From a virus: 64,000 nt of DNA. The notes below the pieces were generated by a model, which was not told where the DNA came from, made no database searches, and was given only the letters and a program-made list of their open reading frames with translations. The stretch spans positions 1 to 64,000 of the IMG/VR virus record IMGVR_UViG_3300028045_001344; one strand, given 5' to 3'. Both the position numbers and the translations under genes were made by a program. Positions 30,979 through 38,818 of the stretch are shown piece after piece; the stretch's first letter is position 1, and each line of letters starts with the position of its first letter.

Positions 30979-31534
30979 AATCATCCTCATATCGTGTGAT
31001 ATCATCTTCGCCAAAGTATGTTCCAATTTGGGTTTCAATGAAGACTAAATCTTCTGCTTCGTGCGTATTTTCAATACGATGCTTCATTCCATATGGGATC
31101 ATCACTATGGCAGCAGGGGCGATCTCGTCAGTCTCCCCGTCGCAAGTTAGCTTACCGTGCCCTGAGATGACTACCCACACTTCTGCTCTTTTCTCATGGG
31201 ACTGGTAACTCAGCCTCCCTTTTGGGGTTACAGTAATTTTCTTAACTTTGCAAGTCGAATCATTTAATAAAATTTCATACTTGCCCCATGGTCGGACTTC
31301 TTGAGAGCCTCTTTTTTGTTTTTCCTCTTGGTTGAGTTTGGATAATAAACCATACCAGCGACGAGGACGATTTTTCATTCCAATGTCCAATCTACGTTTA
31401 CCTACAATCTCATCAGGAACAGCACTAAAGCCATCATCTCTCATCATAATATCACAGGCATCAATAACTTCCAGATCAGCTAAAAGACGCGACTGTTTTT
31501 CAATCGCTTTTGTAAGGGTATCTTTATTTTCCAC
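30965..31534 (-). CDS. Mannose-6-phosphate isomerase type II / cupin
   Basis: A 189-residue protein. The C-terminal 115 residues read R-P-W-G-K-Y-E-I-L, V-K-K-I-T-V-T-P-K-G-R-L-S-Y-Q-S-H, A-E-V-W-V-V-I-S-G-H-G-K, I-P-Y-G-M-K-H-R-I-E-N, I-E-T-Q-I-G-T-Y-F-G-E-D-D-I-T-R-Y-E-D-D-Y-G-R. This is the cupin of ManC-type phosphomannose isomerases, with metal His in S-H and H-R-I. The nucleotidyltransferase half of ManC is absent and about 75 unrelated residues precede the cupin. It could isomerise a hexose phosphate for a sugar-modification pathway. Confidence 0.85.
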   Translation of the reverse strand: MENKDTLTKAIEKQSRLLADLEVIDACDIMMRDDGFSAVPDEIVGKRRLDIGMKNRPRRWYGLLSKLNQEEKQKRGSQEVRPWGKYEILLNDSTCKVKKITVTPKGRLSYQSHEKRAEVWVVISGHGKLTCDGETDEIAPAAIVMIPYGMKHRIENTHEAEDLVFIETQIGTYFGEDDITRYEDDYGRE

Positions 31535-31535
31535 A

Positions 31536-32282
31536 CTAACCTCGAATCTTGCTTTCGGCTAATTTAAGATAGTATTGTTTTTTCATCGCCTCTGTTTTTG
31601 ATTTAGGGCGGAAGGCACTCCACTTGTCATACATTTCTTTAAATTGAGTTTTCTTGTTATCAATCATAGACCAATATTCGGCTTCGGCATCTTCAACGAC
31701 ACCGAGTTCTGTATATCCCTTGTCACCACCAGCCCAAACGTCTTTGATGGGTTCTCCGGTATTAGTGTAGAGGCGAATAGAATATTCTTCTGGATTGTCT
31801 CGATCTGGACCTCCATAAAGAAATGAATCTTGCTTGTAATCTGCCGCCAGATTCCGCGCTGTGTCAAAAAGACTTTTACCACTTGGGGGTACATCGCCCC
31901 TAGGTTGCTCATAAGCTAACACAGAATATTCTTCCACCACAACCCCTTTGGGGCCGCCTTGTTTATATCCGCTTCGGTACATGTCCACCCAAGGAAATCC
32001 AGATGCCTTAAGACGAATCTTGAGTTTATCTTGGTTCTTATTATTTATCTCTCGTTGTTTGTCTTGCTCTGCTGGTGGCAAATCCTTATCTACTCCGCGA
32101 TGGGCTGTCAGCATAACAAAGGGAATATTTTTATTTTCTATATTATCCTTTACCCGTGATAAAGTAGTTTCGTTAAGGTGCTGTTTTGTTGGCTTCTCTA
32201 GCACTAGAGAGCCGTGGTCCGATAACGCATCGGTAGCCTCCACAACCATATTTTTTAAATCTGTTAAAGTTATTTTTTTCAT
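31536..32282 (-). CDS. Class-II-tagged DUF3293-like protein
   Basis: A 248-residue protein beginning M-K-K-I-T-L-T-D-L-K-N-M-V-V-E-A, the second type of tag (L-x-x-M-V-x-E|A). The body has I-P-F-V-M-L-T-A-H-R-G followed by E-I-N-N-K-N-Q-D-K-L-K-I-R-L-K-A-S-G-F and V-E-E-Y-S-V-L-A-Y, an arrangement like the DUF3293 fold (strand T-A-x-R, N-x-x-x-x-x-x-L helix, G-x-x-x x-x-G, strand). The C-terminus is polar. Unlike most tagged genes it lies among replication genes. A head-packaged protein is possible. Confidence 0.55.
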   Translation of the reverse strand: MKKITLTDLKNMVVEATDALSDHGSLVLEKPTKQHLNETTLSRVKDNIENKNIPFVMLTAHRGVDKDLPPAEQDKQREINNKNQDKLKIRLKASGFPWVDMYRSGYKQGGPKGVVVEEYSVLAYEQPRGDVPPSGKSLFDTARNLAADYKQDSFLYGGPDRDNPEEYSIRLYTNTGEPIKDVWAGGDKGYTELGVVEDAEAEYWSMIDNKKTQFKEMYDKWSAFRPKSKTEAMKKQYYLKLAESKIRG

Positions 32283-32291
32283 ACTTTTTCC

Positions 32292-32657
32292 TTATTCATC
32301 AATCACACCGACAACATAATTTTGATGAATGATGTTAAACGTGTTATCCTCAATTTTTATTTCTTCGATCATGGACTTGTCTACAACGAGTGAAGCATTT
32401 CCGCTATTCTTTGCAGAGGTGGTAAATACGTCGTCCATCGTTCCTCTTTGTGTTGCCCAAGTGGGCTGATCGGGATTAAGATCTCTTAAGAACAAATCGC
32501 AATCTTTCGCCGCGCAGACAAACTTAACTAAACCATATCTTTCCTGCTCGCCGAGGCTCGCGCCATCAGGAATCAGAACAGGGCTCAAATCTGGTTTTTT
32601 TACCTGCGGTATTTTTTGGACAAGCAAGTGTTTATTAAATGGCTTGAACTTACACAC
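32292..32657 (-). CDS. GroES-like co-chaperonin candidate
   Basis: A 121-residue protein starting at GTG 32657 within the stop of the upstream gene. Layout fits GroES and T4 gp31: K-P-F-N-K-H-L-L-V-Q-K-I at the start (like R-P-L-x-D-R-V-x-V), a mobile-loop-like stretch ending S-P-V-L-I-P-D-G, Y-G-L-V-K-F-V-C-A-A (like G-x-V-x-A-V-G), then G-N-A-S-L-V-V-D and a final Y-V-V-G-V-I-D-E. Insertions and low identity leave doubt. It would cap the phage GroEL (11359-12933), although the genes are 20 kb apart. Confidence 0.5.
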   Translation of the reverse strand: MCKFKPFNKHLLVQKIPQVKKPDLSPVLIPDGASLGEQERYGLVKFVCAAKDCDLFLRDLNPDQPTWATQRGTMDDVFTTSAKNSGNASLVVDKSMIEEIKIEDNTFNIIHQNYVVGVIDE

Positions 32658-32910
32658 CGGGCATTTCCTTCTTTACGATTTCCATAAAAGTGCCTAGGTC
32701 GTCTAAATCTACCTTTGTCTTCACAGCGTTATAGGCTTTTTTGACTAATGAAATCTCATTATTAGTAAGCCATTGGTTTTCAATATATTCCGTGCGCAAG
32801 TCCTTACGCTGATCTTGAAAGGGCTGGATTGCTCCATCGATGGCGCGATAAGATTTGATGAGATCCGTCACGCGCTTTTTCTTTTCTTCTGTAATTGTTA
32901 TTGTTGCCAT
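32650..32910 (-). CDS. Small helical protein of unknown function, 86 aa
   Basis: Begins M-A-T-I-T-I-T-E-E-K-K-K-R-V-T-D-L-I-K-S-Y and contains two helices rich in Lys, Asp and Gln, with D-Q-R-K-D-L-R-T-E-Y-I, N-E-I-S-L-V-K-K-A-Y-N-A-V-K. The pattern of a long charged helix, E-Y, then L-V-K-x-A resembles small DNA-associated DUF2312/GapR-like proteins, but weakly. Follows the RNR gene by 17 bases. Function not assigned. Confidence 0.5.
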   Translation of the reverse strand: MATITITEEKKKRVTDLIKSYRAIDGAIQPFQDQRKDLRTEYIENQWLTNNEISLVKKAYNAVKTKVDLDDLGTFMEIVKKEMPGV

Positions 32911-32927
32911 TTTATTTCCTTTTTAGT

Positions 32928-34790
32928 TTAGATAAATTTAACTTCACATGCGCCACCGGCACATGCTACTTCACCAGACAAATTAGTATTGTCATCCACT
33001 TCTATAATCTTGGTTAAGTCAATCTCCTTTAATGAATCGATCATACTATTGTATGTAGCCTCATCACAGTCTTCAAATGGTGCCTGGACATAGTTTCCGC
33101 CGCTAAACGGAAGGACAGATAGTCCATTATAAAATTCACGATTCTTCCACATCCATTCGCCCACCTCATCCCATTCATGATCTTTGATAGAAACTGTAGC
33201 ACTAATGTTATGGGTATTGTTTCCTGAATTGTGACCCGGACGAATCCATTTCTCTGAAAATCCTTTCACTCGTTGCAAGAGTTGTAGGGCCGTTTCATCA
33301 CGTAAGATTGCACCTTCGGGGGCTTTTTGAGGGACCGAAATCACGGCTGTGTCGTGTGGTCTGAAATATTCATCCTCTACTAACTCTGGATGATTGGCTG
33401 ACAGGTAATGATAAATATCTTCGTTCTTTCCGACACGCAAGCGACGAATATAATAATCACTATGCCATGCGTGTATCCCACTAGAACAGCCAAGCACAAT
33501 AGAAGAAGTTCCGGCTGGCTTGATGGTGGTTACTCTTGCGGCGGATCGAATACCAATCAACTCGGCAACTTTTTTGTTTTCCTCTACTGCAATTTGTGCA
33601 GCTTCTTCAAGATCAAATTCCTGTACTTTGCCAGAGCCAACGCCGGTCATACTCACTCCAACTAATGCTTCACGCTCTGTGGTGCGTTGCCAAACAGATC
33701 TCAAATAATGAAACTGTGTATATCCAGCCTGAAGCGTTCCCAGGAAAGATGCTGCTCGCACTCGCTCATTTAAATCTTCTTGACTCGTTACATCGGAAAC
33801 GTTTACTTCACAAAGATTGCAGAACTGAAAAGGTCGTAAGGCAATTTCGCAACAAGGATTAGTTCCCCAATCCTTATCATTAGTAAAATAAATTCCTGGT
33901 TCTCCTGAGTTAGAAAGTTGTATGCGTTGCCAGAGTTCTTTAAAAAATTTCTTGCGTATGCGATGTCTTACAAGAGAGGCACTGTTGTTCGCTCTAGCCC
34001 GTTGGGGATTTGTCTCCCACCAACTACCAGACTTACAGGAAATCATTTCTTTATCGTCCGCTGAAAACAAACTAATAAGAGCAGCACGTCTTATTCCCCC
34101 TGCCAAAACTGCGTCTGCGATGTGGCAAACAATATCATGAACTTCAATGGGCTCAAGCTGATCACCGTCGAGCTTCTCATTTAAAATTCCTTTAATCTGG
34201 CGGATACACGTCTTGAGTGGTTCTGGACCAGGAGCTTTGCCACCAGAAGTTACAAGCTTTGCACCCTTGGATCTAATATCGCTAAAGTCAAAATCTATTG
34301 TGGAGGTTCCCTCAAAATAAGAGCGCATCAATACTTTAACAGCATCAGCCCATCCCTCGATAGAGTCACCAACTAAAAAACGGCGCTTACGATCTTCTCG
34401 GGGCTTGCGGATCTCTGGTAGCTTTTCTACATGATGTTTTTGTACTGAAAAGCCAACACCAGTTCCGCCTAAAAGCAAAAAAAGAATTTCACTAAAAGCT
34501 CGCCAATCATCGACAGGCAAATAGCCACAGTTATAAATACGGTTAGGGCTAATTTCAATTGACTTCCCCGCGAACTGCATTGAACGCATAGAGGGAAGAA
34601 CCTTCCTGTCTTCCACATATTTGTATGCCGCATCTATTTCTCCATTAAGCATCGTATATTTTTTCCGATGCATTTCTTTATTTCTTCCAACAAGTTCCTT
34701 CCAGTTTTCTCTACGATTTTTTTCCTCCATATGTTTCGCATATTTCATAAAGACAGTTATGTCTGATAAGATCTTGCTTGAGATGTCCAT
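32928..34790 (-). CDS. nrdJ: Class II (adenosylcobalamin-dependent) ribonucleotide reductase
   Basis: A 620-residue monomeric RTPR-type enzyme. Features: L-P-S-M-R-S-M-Q-F-A-G, N-R-I-Y-N-C-G-Y (first redox Cys), G-G-T-G-V-G-F-S-V-Q, N-P-C-C-E-I (second-site region), F-C-N-L-C-E-V-N (finger-loop thiyl Cys and Glu), T-I-K-P-A-G-T-S-S-I-V-L-G-C-S-S-G-I-H, and a terminal C-A-G-G-A-C reducing pair. It reduces ribonucleoside triphosphates using a B12 cofactor and works with or without oxygen. The host must provide cobalamin. Co-directional with helicase and small genes. Confidence 0.95.
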   Translation of the reverse strand: MDISSKILSDITVFMKYAKHMEEKNRRENWKELVGRNKEMHRKKYTMLNGEIDAAYKYVEDRKVLPSMRSMQFAGKSIEISPNRIYNCGYLPVDDWRAFSEILFLLLGGTGVGFSVQKHHVEKLPEIRKPREDRKRRFLVGDSIEGWADAVKVLMRSYFEGTSTIDFDFSDIRSKGAKLVTSGGKAPGPEPLKTCIRQIKGILNEKLDGDQLEPIEVHDIVCHIADAVLAGGIRRAALISLFSADDKEMISCKSGSWWETNPQRARANNSASLVRHRIRKKFFKELWQRIQLSNSGEPGIYFTNDKDWGTNPCCEIALRPFQFCNLCEVNVSDVTSQEDLNERVRAASFLGTLQAGYTQFHYLRSVWQRTTEREALVGVSMTGVGSGKVQEFDLEEAAQIAVEENKKVAELIGIRSAARVTTIKPAGTSSIVLGCSSGIHAWHSDYYIRRLRVGKNEDIYHYLSANHPELVEDEYFRPHDTAVISVPQKAPEGAILRDETALQLLQRVKGFSEKWIRPGHNSGNNTHNISATVSIKDHEWDEVGEWMWKNREFYNGLSVLPFSGGNYVQAPFEDCDEATYNSMIDSLKEIDLTKIIEVDDNTNLSGEVACAGGACEVKFI

Positions 34791-34792
34791 TT

Positions 34793-36169
34793 TTAATTCG
34801 TCCCCTTTATTAGTTTTTTGTATTTGTCTAGCATAAATTTAACTTGTTCTTCATTTGAAAGTGCCGGTGATGATGCCGCATCATTTTCATATTTACCCAA
34901 CACCTTAATATCGACATTTGCGGGGTCCATAAAGATAGAGAACACCAAGCCGTCAGCACCATTTCTATTCTTGGCAATATAAATTCTTCCACCATTTGTT
35001 TGCTTATCCTCTGATGTTCTTGAAACAGAAAAGATAAAGTCCGCGATGAAGCATTTATTGAAAGCCTCAGATATTGCTTGCATGGTGATAATTTCTTGGT
35101 TGAGCCCTGTTCGGTTAGTTTGAGAAGCTGTCCACCCAACACAATTATTTTCTTGCATAAGTGCGCGGAGGTCTTCATAGATCGTTTCTAGTTCTTCTCT
35201 CTTTTCTTTACGCGCAGACAATGTGCGTAACAGATCCGCATAATCAACAATAATCATGTCTGGAATAGTGCCTTGTTGTTTAAGTTTTTCCAGATGAGCG
35301 CGAATTGTATTGGTGGTAGCTGTTTTCGTGGGATACTCTTTTATAATCAAGCTTCCATCTAAACCATCTAAAGTTTTCTTGATGTCCACTTTACGATCCT
35401 TGACTTCGTTCAAGCGAATTCCTGTGATACACGAATCATAACGACCAGCGATGACAGTATCACCCAACTCAAGCGTGTAATGCACCACGGTCATTCCGGC
35501 TTTCACGGCAGTCGCGCCAAGATGAACTAAGACCATTGACTTTCCCACACCAGTAGGAGCGATTACGACACCCAATTCTTTGCGACCACCACCACCCCCG
35601 GTGATCTGATCTACTTTTTCCCATCCCGTCGTGATTGTTTCGCGGGTACTAAGTTCAAATCTTTTTTCAAAATCTTTGATATAATCGTAACCAAAATCTG
35701 CATTTGCACCAGCCTTCAACGCATCATTTATGAGTACAGAAATCTCATCAAAAGAGCATTTTTGGAGGAGTGTAGACGATTTTATCATCGCCTCTCGTAA
35801 CTTCTGCTTACGGCAGAATTCCAAAGCGGTGTCTTTTACAAATTCGGCTGATTGTAATATGGTAATATCAGATAAGACATGAGCAAAATACTCTCTTATT
35901 TGTTTCTGAAGTGTTTCATTTTCGTCTTCTATTTGAGAACGAACAATCGTCTTCATTATTTCAGTTGATGGTTGGGTTCCGTATTTTGTTTTGTAGTTGA
36001 ATATTTTTTGAACAAAAACTTGCAGATGCTTGAATTCTAAAAACTCAACATCCAATACTTCTACCATGCGATCAGCAAAGACGCGATCATCTAATATAAG
36101 AAAGGCTAGTTTTTCCTGAAAGGATTTACCATATTTTGAAAATGAGGCGGGGTCGGTTTTTAAGGTCAT
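34793..36169 (-). CDS. Replicative DNA helicase (DnaB / T4 gp41-like)
   Basis: A 458-residue hexameric-helicase type protein. An N-terminal helical domain (residues 1-150) precedes the RecA-like motor: T-G-W-E-K-V-D-Q-I-T-G-G-G, Walker A A-P-T-G-V-G-K-S (204-211), L-E-L-G-D, Walker B M-I-I-V-D-Y-A-D-L-L near 305, and motif W-T-A-S-Q-T-N-R. It unwinds the fork 5'-3' for the polymerase. The RNR gene follows two bases after its stop. No primase gene is seen in the window. Confidence 0.95.
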   Translation of the reverse strand: MTLKTDPASFSKYGKSFQEKLAFLILDDRVFADRMVEVLDVEFLEFKHLQVFVQKIFNYKTKYGTQPSTEIMKTIVRSQIEDENETLQKQIREYFAHVLSDITILQSAEFVKDTALEFCRKQKLREAMIKSSTLLQKCSFDEISVLINDALKAGANADFGYDYIKDFEKRFELSTRETITTGWEKVDQITGGGGGRKELGVVIAPTGVGKSMVLVHLGATAVKAGMTVVHYTLELGDTVIAGRYDSCITGIRLNEVKDRKVDIKKTLDGLDGSLIIKEYPTKTATTNTIRAHLEKLKQQGTIPDMIIVDYADLLRTLSARKEKREELETIYEDLRALMQENNCVGWTASQTNRTGLNQEIITMQAISEAFNKCFIADFIFSVSRTSEDKQTNGGRIYIAKNRNGADGLVFSIFMDPANVDIKVLGKYENDAASSPALSNEEQVKFMLDKYKKLIKGTN

Positions 36170-36198
36170 TGTAAGTCTCGATTCCTGAATATTCTGTA

Positions 36199-36227
36199 AG
36201 TGTATAAGAGTGGTTCAAAAGTGTCAA
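36199..36227 (-). promoter_or_regulatory. Sigma-70-like promoter before helicase gene
   Basis: TTGACA at 36222-36227 with TACACT 17 bases downstream (36199-36204), 30 bases before the helicase ATG. The -35 is perfect, the -10 moderate. Confidence 0.5.
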
Positions 36228-36233
36228 GTCTTA

Positions 36234-37217
36234 TTAAGTGCCACGGAGTAAATAGTCTCGGTGGTCGGCAAGAAACGATCTAAATTTCTGAAATAATGGA
36301 TTCCAGTTGTATTCATGTATGCCATCAGTCGCCATCATTTTTAACACTTCGGTTCTATTGAGGGTAGGGGCAAACTGTTCTACTGTGTCTTTTATATGTA
36401 GTGAATTTTTAACAGAAATAGAGGGAGAATAAAGTTGCATTAATTTATAATTTAGTTCCACCTTTTTCTTCTCCTTTAAAATATCTTTATATAATTTGAG
36501 CCCAGTCTCATCACTTCTGCAATACTTAAACACCTCGTCGGGAGTATAAGATTTTTCTTCCCGCAAGAAACTTAATTTTTTAGATATTGTCTTCATGCCC
36601 GCGCCCTTTATGCCCGGTAAGTTATCAGACTTGTCACCATCAATGGCTCGGGCAAGCGCGAAATTGTTAGGATGAATATCAAACTCCTCAAGGATTCGAT
36701 TCTTGTTTAAGAAGATGTCCTTGATCGGTTTATACACCAGCGTCTTGTCGTCACACAGTTGATAAAAATCTTTGTCCATAGACACAATAATCTTTATGTC
36801 TTCTTTGAGTGAAGGCATATGACAAATGTATCCTATCACATCGTCAGCCTCAATGTCTTCTACCATCAATTGTGCGACGGGCATCTTGTTAAGATACTCA
36901 ATTGTGCGCTTCATTTGATCATAACGATTTTGTGTTTCTTCTAGAGCATCCATACCGCTATAGGCTCGGTTTAGTTTGAGTGGCTTGCGCCCTTCTTTGT
37001 ATTGCTTCGCCAAGGTTCTGCGCTTGGCACTACCACCTCCACCATCCCAAACAACAATTATCTTATCTGGATTTATCTCTCGTGCTGTCTTTTGTAAGGA
37101 CATCAAGAAACCTTTCGTTCCACCAATGGGTGATCCCGTCGCACTAATGCTAGGGTTCATAACATAGTTGCGAATGAATGTATTCATCGCGTCAATGATT
37201 AAGATTTTATTCGCCAT
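36234..37217 (-). CDS. 5'-3' exonuclease / RNase H (FEN family)
   Basis: A 327-residue FEN-type nuclease like T4 Rnh. Catalytic blocks: I-L-I-I-D-A-M-N-T-F-I-R, V-V-W-D-G-G-G, V-E-D-I-E-A-D-D-V-I-G-Y, I-V-S-M-D-K-D-F-Y-Q-L, and the helix-hairpin-helix G-I-K-G-A-G preceded by D-G-D-K-S-D-N-L-P. It removes RNA primers and 5' flaps. The start overlaps the small unknown gene upstream by 19 bases. In T4, rnh also lies near the recombination/SSB genes. Confidence 0.95.
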   Translation of the reverse strand: MANKILIIDAMNTFIRNYVMNPSISATGSPIGGTKGFLMSLQKTAREINPDKIIVVWDGGGGSAKRRTLAKQYKEGRKPLKLNRAYSGMDALEETQNRYDQMKRTIEYLNKMPVAQLMVEDIEADDVIGYICHMPSLKEDIKIIVSMDKDFYQLCDDKTLVYKPIKDIFLNKNRILEEFDIHPNNFALARAIDGDKSDNLPGIKGAGMKTISKKLSFLREEKSYTPDEVFKYCRSDETGLKLYKDILKEKKKVELNYKLMQLYSPSISVKNSLHIKDTVEQFAPTLNRTEVLKMMATDGIHEYNWNPLFQKFRSFLADHRDYLLRGT

Positions 37218-37600
37218 CGCGCTTCGACCTTGTTGAAATTATCGGGGAAATGCTTCTTTAGAAACCTAAGCATCTGACCCGTGTTACGACTCACTGCTTG
37301 TACGTCAAGAGCAGAGTTCTCTGTATTATAAGAAAAAACCATCTGTTTGTTGAGAGTGAGGAAGGAGCCATCCATAAAATATAGCCTGATCATACTATGC
37401 TTGTCCCATAAATTTGGCGCAAATGGGCCGGGGCACAATTCTTTCACCTTATTTAGTAGATCTTTCTTCTCCTTCATTTCACGCCAAACTTCTTGCTCTA
37501 CTCTGCGCGTGTTATGTTCAAGGAGAGCATCCGTTTTCTCTATCCGTCGTTGCTTGGTTCTGTCATCGAGAACAAATTTTGCCCAACTAGGAATGGTCAT
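37199..37600 (-). CDS. Small unknown protein between uvsX and rnh
   Basis: A 133-residue protein with a basic N-terminal helix (D-R-T-K-Q-R-R-I-E-K-T-D-A-L-L-E-H-N-T-R-R-V), then C-P-G-P-F-A-P-N-L-W-D and a strand-rich part M-I-R-L-Y-F-M-D-G-S-F-L-T-L, ending F-P-D-N-F-N-K-V-E-A. It overlaps uvsX by 14 bases and rnh by 19. In T4, small genes (dsbA, 33, 59) occupy the interval near rnh and 32, but I see no match to any of them. A recombination or helicase-loading accessory is possible from context only. Confidence 0.6.
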   Translation of the reverse strand: MTIPSWAKFVLDDRTKQRRIEKTDALLEHNTRRVEQEVWREMKEKKDLLNKVKELCPGPFAPNLWDKHSMIRLYFMDGSFLTLNKQMVFSYNTENSALDVQAVSRNTGQMLRFLKKHFPDNFNKVEARWRIKS

Positions 37601-38717
37601 TTTGCTTTACCCCCTCAACATCATCACCATAAAAGTCTTCTGACTTGCCGGTCTTGGTTTCAAATTTACGAATAACTTCTTCATCCATAATATCATAAAC
37701 AAGTTTGGCAAACTTTTCGTCGGTCTGCATTAGCTTAGGGAAGGTTGCGCCTTGGAATTTCTTATCGTATCCATCAAGCGTAAACCACGCTCCACTATTC
37801 TTTAACTTGTCCGATGTTTTGATCGCAGTCAACAAGGATTCATCATTGAGGATACCAACATCCTCGCCTCCCCATAGAATTTTAAAGTTACAGATGCGAC
37901 CCTGTGTTCCAAACTTGGATTTCTCTAGCTTGGCTTTCACTTCGCTGCCGATTCTAAAACCTGCTTCATCTTCTACAAAGGTCTTCTTTCCTTTTAGACC
38001 CGTGAGCCATATTCTTAATGAATAGGCATAGATCATAGCCTTACCACCAGGAGTAAACCAGGGTTGCGAAAGCATCATCATTGGGTTAGAGACATTAATA
38101 TTTGTCTTGAGTTGGTTCAGGACCAACAAGGTTGATTGTGTTCTCGATAAGGACACCACCAATTTCTTCATACCCAAAGATAGAACGCGAGGCATTTGTG
38201 CCATAGAAGATTGGGGATTGAAATCCTTTTCCAGATCCGCACGACATGGAGTCATCGCGAGTGAGTCAATAATAAATAAGAAACGAGTGTCGGGATCACC
38301 AGCCATAACGGTTTCCATTGATTCCAATACCTGCTCAATATCATCAGGCTGGATTATGATAACACTATCCTCGCCATCTACAGTGCAACCAAGTTTCTCT
38401 AAAAACTCTTTGCTCATTGTAGATTCAGAATCAAAGTAGAGAACTTTAATATTCTTCTTCTGTGCTTCCCTCGCTACTTGTCCAGCCATATAAGACTTGC
38501 CTGAACTTTCTAAGCCAGCGATCTCGGTGCAGCGACCAACTGGGATACCTGCGAGTTGACCACGACAGGTAATGGAGTCGAGCCATCGTGAGCCTGTGGA
38601 GATCCAATCCTTTACATCAGCCGGATTCTCTTGATCGCCAGTAAACGCAATTGTTCTTCCCGCTTTTTTATTTATTAGTTTTAAAATATCTTTCGATGAT
38701 AAGTTTCCGTTGCTCAT
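37587..38717 (-). CDS. uvsX: UvsX/RecA-like recombinase
   Basis: A 376-residue recombinase. ATG at 38717 (or 38723, six bases earlier) both follow AGGAGAGGG; further upstream in-frame codons lie within the terminator hairpin. Walker A is G-L-E-S-S-G-K-S (about 68-75), then V-L-Y-F-D-S-E-S, L-F-I-I-D-S-L-A (Walker B), and L-N-Q-L-K-T-N (loop 2). The C-terminus is acidic (D-D-V-E-G-V-K-Q), like T4 UvsX. It drives strand exchange and recombination-dependent replication, with the SSB encoded just upstream. Confidence 0.96.
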   Translation of the reverse strand: MSNGNLSSKDILKLINKKAGRTIAFTGDQENPADVKDWISTGSRWLDSITCRGQLAGIPVGRCTEIAGLESSGKSYMAGQVAREAQKKNIKVLYFDSESTMSKEFLEKLGCTVDGEDSVIIIQPDDIEQVLESMETVMAGDPDTRFLFIIDSLAMTPCRADLEKDFNPQSSMAQMPRVLSLGMKKLVVSLSRTQSTLLVLNQLKTNINVSNPMMMLSQPWFTPGGKAMIYAYSLRIWLTGLKGKKTFVEDEAGFRIGSEVKAKLEKSKFGTQGRICNFKILWGGEDVGILNDESLLTAIKTSDKLKNSGAWFTLDGYDKKFQGATFPKLMQTDEKFAKLVYDIMDEEVIRKFETKTGKSEDFYGDDVEGVKQNDHS

Positions 38718-38734
38718 AATCATGCCCTCTCCTA

Positions 38735-38796
38735 CAAAAAAGAAAGCCCCGTGGCTCGATGAACAAACCAATAAACAAAAAAGTCACGGGGCTTTC
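38735..38796 (-). terminator. Intrinsic terminator between SSB and uvsX
   Basis: Perfect 12-base arms (GAAAGCCCCGTG / CACGGGGCTTTC, 38785-38796 and 38742-38753) around a 31-base loop, followed on the transcribed strand by TTTTTT. It ends transcription after the gp32-like gene. The uvsX ribosome site follows immediately, so readthrough or processing may set the SSB to UvsX ratio. Confidence 0.85.
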
Positions 38797-38818
38797 AAAA
38801 CCACTTAGGTTTTTTTAA

